Positions 23,979 to 32,151 of a stretch of 33,639 bases of DNA are shown here, one piece after another. The notes under the pieces were generated by a model. That model made no database searches, was not told the origin of the DNA, and saw only the letters and a program-made list of their open reading frames with translations. The position numbers and the translations under genes were made by a program. The DNA comes from Tangfeifania diversioriginum (GTDB lineage Bacteria; Bacteroidota; Bacteroidia; Bacteroidales; Prolixibacteraceae), in the NCBI GenBank assembly GCA_945873105.1, contig CAMCBW010000056.1, positions 1 to 33,639 of the forward strand. The letters are read 5' to 3'. The stretch's first letter is position 1. Every line of letters begins with the position of its first letter.

Positions 23979-26366
23979 ATGTCTTCCGAAAACCAATGTG
24001 ACCACTGCGGAGCAGACTGCGGAAAAACTCCTGTTGTTTCAGGAGATCACCGCTTTTGCTGTAACGGTTGCAGCATGGTTTATGAGATCCTTCATACCAG
24101 TAAGCTAACCCAATACTATTCACTGGAAAAAACGCCAGGGATCAAATTGGAGGATCTGAATTACGACAGCAAATATGCCTTCCTCGAGAAAGAGGAGATA
24201 CAATCCAAGTTGTTCGAGTTCAGGGAGGGAGATATTGCAAAAATCACGCTCTACATTCCTGTAATTCACTGCATTTCATGTATATGGTTACTCGAACACC
24301 TCAACAAACTCAATCCGGGTATTCTTAACTCGACCGTCAATTTTATCACCAAAAAGGCGACCATCACCTTCAATACCACAGAGATATCCTTGCGTCAATT
24401 GGTGGAGCTACTGGTGGCCATCCATTACATCCCCGACATCTCGCAGCAAACACTGGAAAAAAAGGAAGCAGAAGAGTCCGGAAATAAAACGCTGCTTTAC
24501 AAAATTGGGGTTGCCGGATTTGTCTTTGGCAACGTAATGCTCTACAGCTTACCTGAATACCTGAACCGACAACCTTTGGGAGAGTCTTTGGGAACCTTTC
24601 TCTATTTTATGAGCTATGCTTTGCTAATTCCATTGGTATTTTACAGCGGAAGCGATTACATCATATCTGCCTGGCAAAGCCTGAAACGGGGGGTCATCAA
24701 CATCAATCTGCCCATTGCCCTGGGAATTATCACCCTTTTTGTCGTCACTACCGTGGATGTCTTCACCCTGAAAGGCCCCGGTTATTCAGACTCTCTGGCC
24801 GGATTCCTCTTCTTTCTGCTTTTGGGACGATGGTATCAAAGTAAAAGCTACGAAGCGCTCACCTTCGACCGCAACTACAAATCCTATTTTCCGGTAGCTG
24901 TCAGTAAGCTGGTCGACAACCTGGAGCAAAGCACGCTTTTGGAAGAGATAGCTCCGGGTGATGAATTGCTGATCCGTAACAAGGAGCTGATTCCGGCGGA
25001 TTCGATACTGATCAATGGGACTGCGCTTATCGACTACAGCTTTGTCACCGGAGAATCTACCACCATCCGGAAGAACAGTGGGGAATTTATCTATGCCGGT
25101 GGACGACAAACCGGAGGAGCCATTACTGTAAAGGTCGAAAAGACCGTAAAACAGAGCCACCTGACACAGCTTTGGAACCAGGAGGAGGAGAAAACCAATT
25201 CCAGCAAATCGATCGTCAACATGACCGACCGTTTGAGCGTCTCCTTTACCATCATCATACTAATCCTGGCAGGACTCGGATTCGGATGGTGGTTCTGGCA
25301 CCAGGATCTTCAGATGGCCCTCAAGGTCTTTACCTCGGTCCTGATCGTGGCCTGCCCCTGTGCACTCTCCATGTCGCTGCCCTTCACGCTGGGCAGCTCC
25401 ATGCGGATCTTCGGCAAAAAAGGAATCTATCTTAAAAACACGACGGTCATCGAAAAGATGGTGCAGATTGACACCATTGTCTTTGACAAAACAGGCACCA
25501 TTACCAAACCGGATGCCAACAAGGTAAAGTTTGTGGGAGATCTGCTCACACAAGAGGAACTTCAGATGGTCTACTCCATCGCCAGGCAGTCGACCCATCC
25601 GCTGAGCAACGCCATCGCCCGGAATTACCAGTATCTGGAGACACTTCCCACCGAAGGATTTGTGGAAGTAGCGGGAAGGGGAACCTTTGGCAAAGTGAGT
25701 GACCATGCCGTAAAAATGGGATCCAGGGAATACATCACCGGATCGGCACCCGCAGCTTCACAGACAGCATCACAGGTATATCTCTCTGTCGATGAGGTGG
25801 TGAAGGGATATTTCACCATAGAAAATCAGTACCGGGAGGGATTCGATACTTTGATGAATGAATTGAAGGGCCACTTCGACATCTACCTGCTTTCGGGCGA
25901 CAACGATGCAGAAAAAGAGAAACTATCCCGCTATTTTGATCCGGCGAAAATGTTCTTCAACCAGCAGGCGCAGGAGAAGATGGATTTCATCAAAAAACTG
26001 CAGCAACAAGGTAAAAATGTATTGATGACAGGGGATGGCCTCAACGACGCGGGAGCCTTCCTGCAGAGCGAGGTAGCGCTCTCCATTGCCGACGACATCT
26101 ACCACTTCTCCCCTGCCGGGGATGCCATCGTGGAAGCCTCCAAACTGGGACAGCTGTACAAGTTTATCCGCTTTGCCCATCAATCGCTCACCATTGTGCG
26201 CATCAGCTTTGCCATCTCTTTCCTTTACAACATCGTGGGCTTGTCCTATGCCCTTTCGGGAGAGCTCTCGCCGGTGGTAGCCGCCATCCTGATGCCCATC
26301 AGTTCCGTTTCGGTGGTTGCGTTTGCCACTTTTGCCACCATTTGGAGGGCAAGAAGGTCGTTGTAA
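23979..26366 (+). CDS. ccoI: Copper-translocating P1B-type ATPase CcoI
   Basis: This 795-residue pump delivers copper for cbb3 oxidase assembly. It has an N-terminal Cys-rich metal-binding segment (CDHCGADCGKTPV, then FCCNGCSMVYEIL), an HMA-like domain with HCISCIWLLEHL, eight membrane helices, the actuator motif VTGESTTI, the transport-site CPC (Cys459-Pro-Cys461 in ACPCALSMSLP), the phosphorylation site Asp503 in FDKTGT, the P1B-specific HP of STHPLSNAIA, and GDGLNDAGAF. The extended N-terminus is typical of CcoI/FixI rather than of detoxifying CopA. It is the last gene of the cco cluster. Confidence 0.95.
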   Translation: MSSENQCDHCGADCGKTPVVSGDHRFCCNGCSMVYEILHTSKLTQYYSLEKTPGIKLEDLNYDSKYAFLEKEEIQSKLFEFREGDIAKITLYIPVIHCISCIWLLEHLNKLNPGILNSTVNFITKKATITFNTTEISLRQLVELLVAIHYIPDISQQTLEKKEAEESGNKTLLYKIGVAGFVFGNVMLYSLPEYLNRQPLGESLGTFLYFMSYALLIPLVFYSGSDYIISAWQSLKRGVININLPIALGIITLFVVTTVDVFTLKGPGYSDSLAGFLFFLLLGRWYQSKSYEALTFDRNYKSYFPVAVSKLVDNLEQSTLLEEIAPGDELLIRNKELIPADSILINGTALIDYSFVTGESTTIRKNSGEFIYAGGRQTGGAITVKVEKTVKQSHLTQLWNQEEEKTNSSKSIVNMTDRLSVSFTIIILILAGLGFGWWFWHQDLQMALKVFTSVLIVACPCALSMSLPFTLGSSMRIFGKKGIYLKNTTVIEKMVQIDTIVFDKTGTITKPDANKVKFVGDLLTQEELQMVYSIARQSTHPLSNAIARNYQYLETLPTEGFVEVAGRGTFGKVSDHAVKMGSREYITGSAPAASQTASQVYLSVDEVVKGYFTIENQYREGFDTLMNELKGHFDIYLLSGDNDAEKEKLSRYFDPAKMFFNQQAQEKMDFIKKLQQQGKNVLMTGDGLNDAGAFLQSEVALSIADDIYHFSPAGDAIVEASKLGQLYKFIRFAHQSLTIVRISFAISFLYNIVGLSYALSGELSPVVAAILMPISSVSVVAFATFATIWRARRSL

Positions 26367-26450
26367 GATTGAGCCAATTATTTTGACCTAATTTCCCTTA
26401 ACATTTGTGAGACTCACTCGAATTTAATTCAACATAGAATAAATATTACT

Positions 26451-26458
26451 TAAATTTG
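26451..26458 (+). promoter_or_regulatory. -7 element of the toxin-antitoxin operon
   Basis: TAAATTTG matches TAnnTTTG exactly, 55 nt before the toxin ATG. The -33 box is weak. Confidence 0.45.
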
Positions 26459-26493
26459 GAATCTAAGTGTTGCCAAAAAACAACTTAAAAGTA

Positions 26494-26505
26494 TAGTTGT
26501 AACTA
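26494..26505. promoter_or_regulatory. Candidate operator for the antitoxin
   Basis: TAGTT-GT-AACTA is a near-palindrome just before the toxin start codon and downstream of the predicted transcription start, a usual place for autoregulation by a HigA-like repressor. No second copy was seen. Confidence 0.35.
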
Positions 26506-26512
26506 AACTAAA

Positions 26513-26905
26513 ATGTCTATATTTGCTTTATCCTATATGGAGGAGATTGCTGGTAGAATTAAAATTTTCAAACTGCTCGTAAACAACAAATGTGAATACG
26601 ATGAATTTGAAACTCAAATTAAGAATGAAAGTTCCTACTCTTCTGAATTGATAACCATCCAAGCAAGATTGCATGAAATTGCTGATGGCAAACTTTTACC
26701 AAAGGAAAAATTCAGAAATATTACACTAAAAAAGGAAACATCAAAAGAATATGAAATTAAAACCAGACATCTGCGAGTCTACCTTTTTCACGAAGAGAAA
26801 ACCGGAAGGATTATCGTATGTGGAGGAAAAAAAGTAACACAATTAAAAGACATTTCACATTTTCGCTGCTTAAAAAAAGAGTATTACAATCAATTGAATA
26901 AATAA
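26513..26905 (+). CDS. Putative HigB/RelE-like toxin
   Basis: The 130-residue protein has a basic C-terminal half with KEYEIKTRHLRVYLFHEEKTG and IIVCGGKKVTQLKDISHF. This resembles the beta-strand core of RelE/HigB or Gp49-like toxins, where a strand reading LRVYxFxxxxG is followed by hhxxGxKKxTQ. Such toxins are ribosome-dependent mRNA interferases. The N-terminal helices are longer than in RelE. It is paired with a downstream HTH gene 2 bp away, in the toxin-first order typical of higBA. The toxin assignment is inferred from motif and context. Confidence 0.6.
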   Translation: MSIFALSYMEEIAGRIKIFKLLVNNKCEYDEFETQIKNESSYSSELITIQARLHEIADGKLLPKEKFRNITLKKETSKEYEIKTRHLRVYLFHEEKTGRIIVCGGKKVTQLKDISHFRCLKKEYYNQLNK

Positions 26906-26907
26906 TT

Positions 26908-27264
26908 ATGCTTAAACAAGAGGAGCTAGTAAATAGACCTGAGTACTGGCTCGAAACCTTACAAAATGAAATCTTTCGCCAGGTTTCCGACTACCTGGAG
27001 CTGAATAATATGTCTCAAACTCAATTGGCCATTCAACTTGGAGTTTCTAAAGGTTATATCTCCCAGGTGATGAAGGGGCAATTCAATTTTACCCTCAAAA
27101 AACTCATAGAGCTTTCATTGGCTGTAGGGAAAGCGCCCGCAATCGTATTTATACCACTGGCTGAATTCACGCCAACCGAACACAATAAGGTTGCTTCCTC
27201 TGCATCTCAGACATTGAACAGAGTTGCAGATCCAATAGAACCCTATCCATCAAGCGAAAAATAA
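26908..27264 (+). CDS. HTH XRE-family antitoxin / regulator (HigA-like)
   Basis: The 118-residue protein has a clear helix-turn-helix, MSQTQLAIQLGVSKGYISQVM (residues about 34-54), followed by the helix LKKLIELSLAVGKAP and a disordered polar C-terminus. It fits an XRE/Cro-type DNA-binding antitoxin that neutralises and represses the toxin gene directly upstream. Confidence 0.75.
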   Translation: MLKQEELVNRPEYWLETLQNEIFRQVSDYLELNNMSQTQLAIQLGVSKGYISQVMKGQFNFTLKKLIELSLAVGKAPAIVFIPLAEFTPTEHNKVASSASQTLNRVADPIEPYPSSEK

Positions 27265-27340
27265 AACCATCCTATTTCCATTTAGCGATGAATGTTTTCT
27301 GAATGTGATATAACCCTAACAATTGCTGAATTACAAAAAA

Positions 27341-28600
27341 ATGTACACATCCCGACGTAAATTTATCTCCACCTCACTGGCCGGCGGATTAGCGGCTTCG
27401 CTGCCCATTTCCGCAATTGGCTCAGAACCTGCTCCTGATCGGGCGCAGACCTATGCCCAATTGGATGAGATCCTGAAAAAGCCTGTATTGAAAAGAGCCC
27501 TTTTTAATGCGCCAATCATCATTGAATCACTGGATCTACTGCGTTACAAGGATAGCTTCCTTTGCAGGGTCCGGTCGAAGGATGGCGCCGAAGGGTGGTC
27601 GTTCGCCAACGACGGTCCGATGAAGACCTTCTATCCGGTATTTACCAACCGGTTGCAACCCTACTTTATCGGGAAGGATGCCAGAGATTTCGAAGCCCTG
27701 CAGGAAGAGGTCTATGTGTACCAGAGTAACTACAAATTTCAGAGCCTGGCACTGTGGGTTCCCCTGGCTACCATCGAATTTGCCATCCTGGACATGCTGG
27801 GAAGGATTGCCGGCAAATCCATGGGTCAATTGATTGGGGAGATCCACCACCCCACCGTAAATTTCTACCAGGCCAACAGCGAGCGGGACATTGCAGGGGA
27901 AGATGTGCTTAAACACCTTCAGGAGGAGGTGGCCTCCTCCAAGACCAAAGCGCTGAAATTTAAGGTGGGTGGACGGATGAGCCATCCCGAATTCCCGGTA
28001 GGCAGATCCGACAAATTAATTCCGCTGATGCGCAAGACATTCGGGGACAAGATGCATCTTTTTGCCGATTCCAATGGCTCCTACGATGCCGCAGAAGCCA
28101 TCCGGATCGGAAAATTGCTGCAGGAGTACAAATACGATTTCTTCGAAGAACCTGTTCCATTTGACTGGTACGAAGAGACCAAACAGGTGGCTGATGCATT
28201 GGCCATCCCCATCTCCGGCGGGGAACAGGAGGCCAGCATGCACAACTTCAGGTGGCTGATTGCCAATGATGCCCTTCAAATTGTGCAACCCGATGTCTAC
28301 TATTTTGGCGGAATGATCCGATCCATGAGGGTGGCTAGAATGGCTGCACTCCTTGGGAAAAAATGCACCCCCCATATCTCTGATGGATTTGGATACCTCT
28401 ACATGATCCATTTTGTTTCCGCATTGTCCAATGCCGGCGAGTTCCACGAATTTAAGGGGGACAACAAAAAGATCCCCGTCGAGTGCAAAACCTCCTCCCT
28501 GAAAATCGCTGACGGGGCAATGAAAGTTCCTACCGGACCCGGCTCCGGGGTGGATGTTGATCCGGACTACCTGAAGAGATACCAAATAGTAAGTAAATGA
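27341..28600 (+). CDS. Enolase-superfamily enzyme with Tat-type signal
   Basis: The 419-residue protein has a twin-arginine-like leader (SRRKFISTSLAGGLAASLP). The mandelate racemase/muconate lactonizing fold follows: N-terminal capping domain, then the barrel with Lys206-x-Lys208 (LKFKVGG), metal ligands Asp243 (FADSNGS), Glu269 or Glu270 (FFEEPVP) and Glu295 (SGGEQEA), and His345 in TPHISDG. These residues suggest a functional enzyme that abstracts a proton alpha to a carboxylate. The actual acid substrate is not predictable from sequence. The ATG at 27341 is chosen; a TTG at 27323 is possible. It starts a run of four apparently exported enzymes. Export of an enolase-superfamily enzyme is unusual. 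Confidence 0.85.
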   Translation: MYTSRRKFISTSLAGGLAASLPISAIGSEPAPDRAQTYAQLDEILKKPVLKRALFNAPIIIESLDLLRYKDSFLCRVRSKDGAEGWSFANDGPMKTFYPVFTNRLQPYFIGKDARDFEALQEEVYVYQSNYKFQSLALWVPLATIEFAILDMLGRIAGKSMGQLIGEIHHPTVNFYQANSERDIAGEDVLKHLQEEVASSKTKALKFKVGGRMSHPEFPVGRSDKLIPLMRKTFGDKMHLFADSNGSYDAAEAIRIGKLLQEYKYDFFEEPVPFDWYEETKQVADALAIPISGGEQEASMHNFRWLIANDALQIVQPDVYYFGGMIRSMRVARMAALLGKKCTPHISDGFGYLYMIHFVSALSNAGEFHEFKGDNKKIPVECKTSSLKIADGAMKVPTGPGSGVDVDPDYLKRYQIVSK

Positions 28601-28644
28601 GGTTGATTCACAGCAATAATTAATTCTAAATTCAATACAATAAA

Positions 28645-28683
28645 CACAATAGTTGACAATAGGTATTCATTTAAACTATTGTG
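28645..28683. repeat. 10-bp inverted repeat between the enolase and amidase genes
   Basis: CACAATAGTT (28645-28654) and AACTATTGTG (28674-28683) are perfect inverses separated by 19 nt. No T-run follows. It could be an operator or leader hairpin for the amidase gene at 28708. Confidence 0.5.
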
Positions 28684-28707
28684 CCTGTTGTGGCAATAAA
28701 AAGGTAC

Positions 28708-30315
28708 ATGAACCGAAGATTTTTTGTTAGAAATAGTCTGTTGGCAGGAGTCACCTTTGGCTACCTTCCATTTACAGCTTGTAACTTTTCTCCGAAGGAA
28801 GCAACGTCAAAAAAATCCCCGAATAAATCAAATTTGGATGAATTGACCATTCCTGAAATACAGGAAAAGGTAAAAGCGGGACTATTGACCTATGTCGCCC
28901 TGACAGAGATTTACCTGAAGCGGATTGCGGAGCTGGACAAAGCAGGACCGAAACTGAATGCTGTCATAGAAATCAATCCGGATGCACTGGCGATCGCGGA
29001 GAAGATGGACCAGGAGCTCAAGGCAGGTAAATGGAGAGGTCCGATGCATGGCATTCCTGTCCTAATCAAGGACAACATTGACAGCGGCGACAAGATGCAG
29101 ACAACTGCAGGATCATTGGCGCTAGTCGGAAATATCGCTACTGAAGACGCTTTTGTCCTGAAAAAGCTTCGGGTGGCAGGGGCTGTCCTGCTGGGCAAAA
29201 CCAACCTGAGTGAATGGGCCAACTTCAGGTCGACCCGGTCGGCCAGTGGCTGGAGTAGTCGTGGCGGGCAAACCAGTAACCCTTACGTAACTGACCGTTC
29301 CCCCTGCGGATCCAGCTCGGGTTCAGCCGTCGCTGTTTCAGCCAATCTGTGCGCGGTCGCAGTTGGCACCGAGACAGATGGTTCCATTGCCTGTCCTGCC
29401 TCCATGAACGGGATCGTGGGAATCAAACCTACGGTAGGTCTGGTAAGCAGAACAGGCATTATCCCGATCTCTTGCACGCAGGATACTGCCGGCCCCCTGG
29501 CCCGTACCGTGACGGATGCAGCCCTCTTGCTGAACAGCATGACAGGCGAAGATGCTGCTGATCCGGTAACCTCAAAAAACGGGGATCAAAAGATTGACTA
29601 TTCGAAATACCTTGATGTCAATAGTCTTAAAGGCAAAAGAATCGGTGTGGAGAAAACATTCCTGAAACACCACGAAGGGATTGACAAGCTGTTGAAACAA
29701 GCCTTGGTTCAAATGGAACAGGCCGGTGCTACCATTGTGGAAGTTGAGTTTATGGATAAAACCGCAGAATTTGGCAAGGCAGAATTTGAGCGGCTCGAGT
29801 TTGAATTCAAGGATGGCCTCAACAAATATTTGGCTGCCTCCAACTCCAAAATAAAGTCCTTGAAGGAACTGATCGCCTACAATATTCAAAACGAGTCGTC
29901 GGTTATGCCCTGGTTCAAACAGGAGCTACTCGAAAGTTCGGAAAAGATGGGAGACCTGACCAGCAAAGGGTATCTGGCAGCCAATCTCCGGCTTAAACAA
30001 CTCAATAGCTTTCTTGACGAGTTGTTCTTGAAAGAGGATCTGGATGCACTTTGCGGTCCGGCCACAGGAACTGCCTGGTGCAACGATACCATCAATGGCG
30101 ATCACTGGACCGGCTATGGAGCCTATACTCCGGCAGCCATTACCGGTTATCCTTCCGTGACAGTGCCCATGGGATTTGTTGACCATCTTCCGGTAGGACT
30201 CTCCTTTCTTGGAAAGGCATTTACTGAGCCTCAACTGATCGGTATCGGTTATGCTTACGAACAAAAGTCAAAAAATCGCAAAGTTCCTGAATTCCAAACC
30301 AGTATAAAAATCTAA
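28708..30315 (+). CDS. Amidase-signature enzyme, exported
   Basis: A 535-residue amidase-signature hydrolase. The Ser-cisSer-Lys triad is visible: Lys121 in VLIKDN, cis-Ser202 in PCGSSSGSAVAV and nucleophile Ser226 in TETDGSIACPAS, with KTNLSEWANFRS and GPLARTVTDAA as supporting family motifs. The order and spacing resemble bacterial peptide amidases. The N-terminus (MNRRFFVRNSLLAGVTFGYLP, then FTAC) combines an RR motif with a possible lipobox Cys, suggesting export and maybe lipidation. ATG 28708 is chosen over GTG 28681. The substrate is an amide, perhaps a peptide amide, by inference. An SGNH hydrolase gene follows after 33 bp. Confidence 0.88.
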   Translation: MNRRFFVRNSLLAGVTFGYLPFTACNFSPKEATSKKSPNKSNLDELTIPEIQEKVKAGLLTYVALTEIYLKRIAELDKAGPKLNAVIEINPDALAIAEKMDQELKAGKWRGPMHGIPVLIKDNIDSGDKMQTTAGSLALVGNIATEDAFVLKKLRVAGAVLLGKTNLSEWANFRSTRSASGWSSRGGQTSNPYVTDRSPCGSSSGSAVAVSANLCAVAVGTETDGSIACPASMNGIVGIKPTVGLVSRTGIIPISCTQDTAGPLARTVTDAALLLNSMTGEDAADPVTSKNGDQKIDYSKYLDVNSLKGKRIGVEKTFLKHHEGIDKLLKQALVQMEQAGATIVEVEFMDKTAEFGKAEFERLEFEFKDGLNKYLAASNSKIKSLKELIAYNIQNESSVMPWFKQELLESSEKMGDLTSKGYLAANLRLKQLNSFLDELFLKEDLDALCGPATGTAWCNDTINGDHWTGYGAYTPAAITGYPSVTVPMGFVDHLPVGLSFLGKAFTEPQLIGIGYAYEQKSKNRKVPEFQTSIKI

Positions 30316-30348
30316 AACGTTGTTTGCCAACAAATCCAACAAAACAGA

Positions 30349-31062
30349 ATGAGATACACTTTAGCCCTCTTTTTTCTGGTTCTTGCACTCGCCTTACATG
30401 GTCAGAATAACAACCAGATAACCGGAAACGAAGACCATTTGAACGGTGTAAAAGCTGAACTGCTCAAAGAGTGGCCAAAAAACCGGACCATCAACCTGGT
30501 GTTCCATGGTCACTCCGTTCCGGCGGGTTATTTCAAGACCCCGGTGGTCAATACTTTGGAAGCTTATCCATTCCAGGTGCTCAGGTTGCTGAAGGGAATC
30601 TATCCGCTGGCAGTGATCAACATCATCAACACCTCTATCGGCGGAGAAAACAGTGAAAGTGGCGCCAGAAGATTCGAAACAGAAGTACTGGTTCACCGGC
30701 CGGATGTACTTTTTATCGACTATGCCCTCAACGACAGGAGAATCGGTCTGGAAGTCGCCGAAAGGGCATGGGAATCGATGATACAGAAAGCGCTGAAAAT
30801 GAATATCAAAGTCATCCTGCTGACGCCCTCACCCGATCAAAAAGTCAACATTGCTGAACCTGGCAACCTGCTTGAGCAACATGCTGTTCAAATCAGGCAC
30901 CTTGCCGAAAAATACGGCACAGGCCTGGTTGACAGCTATCAACTATTTCATCAAATAGCAGCGAAAGGAGATTCAATCGTCCGTTATATGTCGCAGGTGA
31001 ATCACCCGAATGAAAAAGGGCATCTGCTGATTGCCAATGAGATTCTGACCTATTTCCAGTAA
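30349..31062 (+). CDS. SGNH/GDSL-family hydrolase, secreted
   Basis: The 237-residue protein has a signal peptide (MRYTLALFFLVLALALHGQ). SGNH blocks follow: block I FHGHSVPAG with likely nucleophile Ser56 (the usual GDS is GHS here), block II SIGGENS (Gly), block III YALNDRR (Asn), and block V QVNHPNEKGH (His). Members hydrolyse esters, often acetyl or acyl groups on carbohydrates or lipids. The substrate is unknown. The stop is 1 bp before the beta-lactamase start, so the two are almost certainly co-translated. Confidence 0.82.
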   Translation: MRYTLALFFLVLALALHGQNNNQITGNEDHLNGVKAELLKEWPKNRTINLVFHGHSVPAGYFKTPVVNTLEAYPFQVLRLLKGIYPLAVINIINTSIGGENSESGARRFETEVLVHRPDVLFIDYALNDRRIGLEVAERAWESMIQKALKMNIKVILLTPSPDQKVNIAEPGNLLEQHAVQIRHLAEKYGTGLVDSYQLFHQIAAKGDSIVRYMSQVNHPNEKGHLLIANEILTYFQ

Positions 31063-31063
31063 A

Positions 31064-31861
31064 ATGCACTATAAGGCTTTGTTCTTTTTACTCTTTGCAG
31101 CAGTGGCCGGATTTGGTCAGCCAGACATGGTTGCACCCTTTAAAGCCTGCAACCTTCACGGTAGTTGTACCATTTACGATTACAAAAATCAAAAGTGGAT
31201 GATGAGCGATCCGGCGGATGCTGAAATTGCCAGTTTACCAGCATCGACATTTAAGATCATCAACCTGCTGATTGCCCTGGAATCGGGTGTCGTTAAGGAC
31301 GAGAATGAGGTTGTAAAATGGCCAGGGGCCACTGACACCACCCGCTATGGCTATCGCCCAGAAATCTACAGGGATATGACGGTCAAAGAGGCTTTCGAAG
31401 TATCCGCTGTTTGGGTCTTCCTCGATATGGCCAATAAAATAGGCAGGGAACGGTACCACCATTACCTGTCGGAATGCAACTATGGCAATGCCGATCTTTC
31501 GGAGAGTGGTCCCGACTTCTGGAACCTGGGACCGCTGGCTATTTCGCCGCACAACCAGGTAGAATTCTTGGTCAAAATGCATGAAGATAAGTTACCTTTC
31601 TCCAAAAGGACTCTCGACATCGTGAAACGGGTGATGGTAACTGAGCAGAAGGAGGACTATACCCTTCGTTCCAAGACCGGATGGACCCGCGAGAACGGAA
31701 TGGACTCCGGTTGGTGGGTTGGTTATGTGGAAAGAGGTGACAATCTTTACTTTTTTACTACACGTATCACCAAAAAGCGAAGTGAAGTAAATCCTAATTT
31801 CGGCAACTGCCGGAAAGAGATCACCAAAAACATCCTGCGACAACTAAAAGCAATTGACTAA
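31064..31861 (+). CDS. Class D (OXA-type) beta-lactamase family protein
   Basis: The 265-residue protein has a signal peptide (MHYKALFFLLFAAVAGFG). Class D motifs are present in order: Ser61-x-x-Lys64 in LPASTFKIIN (the Lys is normally carbamylated), SAV in FEVSAVWVF, YGN in NYGNADLS, FWNLGPLAIS, and KTG in LRSKTGWT, followed by GWWVGYVE. Length and spacing are those of OXA enzymes, which hydrolyse beta-lactams in the periplasm. Whether it confers resistance or is a house-keeping penicillin-recognising enzyme is not known. It is the last gene of the four-gene run and sits 66 bp before tRNA-Lys. No transposon or cassette signs flank it. Confidence 0.92.
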   Translation: MHYKALFFLLFAAVAGFGQPDMVAPFKACNLHGSCTIYDYKNQKWMMSDPADAEIASLPASTFKIINLLIALESGVVKDENEVVKWPGATDTTRYGYRPEIYRDMTVKEAFEVSAVWVFLDMANKIGRERYHHYLSECNYGNADLSESGPDFWNLGPLAISPHNQVEFLVKMHEDKLPFSKRTLDIVKRVMVTEQKEDYTLRSKTGWTRENGMDSGWWVGYVERGDNLYFFTTRITKKRSEVNPNFGNCRKEITKNILRQLKAID

Positions 31862-31903
31862 AGCAAAAATTCAAAAATCTATCGCATGATTTAAAATTAT
31901 TGC

Positions 31904-31911
31904 TACATTTG
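31904..31911 (+). promoter_or_regulatory. -7 element for tRNA-Lys
   Basis: TACATTTG matches TAnnTTTG exactly and lies 17 nt upstream of the mature tRNA. The -33 region is A/T-rich without a clear TTTG. Confidence 0.55.
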
Positions 31912-31927
31912 CACCTCAATTAAAAAT

Positions 31928-32000
31928 GACTCCGTAGCTCAGCTGGTAGAGCAATTGACTCTTAATCAATGGGTCGTGGGTTCGAATCCCACCGGGGTCA
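31928..32000 (+). tRNA. tRNA-Lys (anticodon CTT)
   Basis: A full cloverleaf: acceptor stem GACTCCG with CGGGGTC, D-loop AGCTCAGCTGGTAGAGC, anticodon stem ATTGA/TCAAT with loop CTCTTAA (anticodon CTT, 31961-31963), T-arm GTGGGTTCGAATCCCAC, discriminator A, no encoded CCA. It is followed by a terminator and an integrase gene, so its 3' end is a likely attachment site. Confidence 0.97.
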
Positions 32001-32022
32001 CAAATAGAAAACACAGATAATC

Positions 32023-32067
32023 AGAGGAATACAGGAGGTTAAAACCGAAAGTATTCCTCTTTTTTTT
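32023..32067 (+). terminator. Intrinsic terminator after tRNA-Lys
   Basis: AGAGGAATAC (32023-32032) pairs perfectly with GTATTCCTCT (32051-32060), followed by a T tract to 32067. This ends the tRNA transcript. Confidence 0.88.
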
Positions 32068-32075
32068 ACGAAACC

Positions 32076-32135
32076 ATGCTAAATCATGCTAATATTTGCT
32101 TATATTTGATGCTAATTCTGTGCAAATTCTGTGCA
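32076..32135. repeat. Short direct repeats before the integrase gene
   Basis: ATGCTAA occurs at 32076, 32086 and 32109, and AATTCTGTGCA occurs twice in tandem (32114-32124, 32125-32135). Their position between the tRNA and the recombinase start suggests arm-type binding sites for the integrase; this is inference. Confidence 0.55.
32101..32108 (+). promoter_or_regulatory. -7 element for the integrase gene
   Basis: TATATTTG fits TAnnTTTG exactly, 44 nt upstream of the ATG at 32152, and is embedded among the direct repeats, which would allow the integrase to autoregulate. No clear -33 box. Confidence 0.4.
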
Positions 32136-32151
32136 GATTCAATGTAACAAA

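Noticed and set aside
28681-28707. GTG start extending the amidase N-terminus
   Set aside because: It would place non-signal residues (MPVVAIKRY) before the RR signal sequence and overlaps the inverted repeat; ATG 28708 is better.
32131-32151. GTG start for the integrase
   Set aside because: It lies inside the direct repeats; ATG 32152 gives the usual MAKISLVI-type start.
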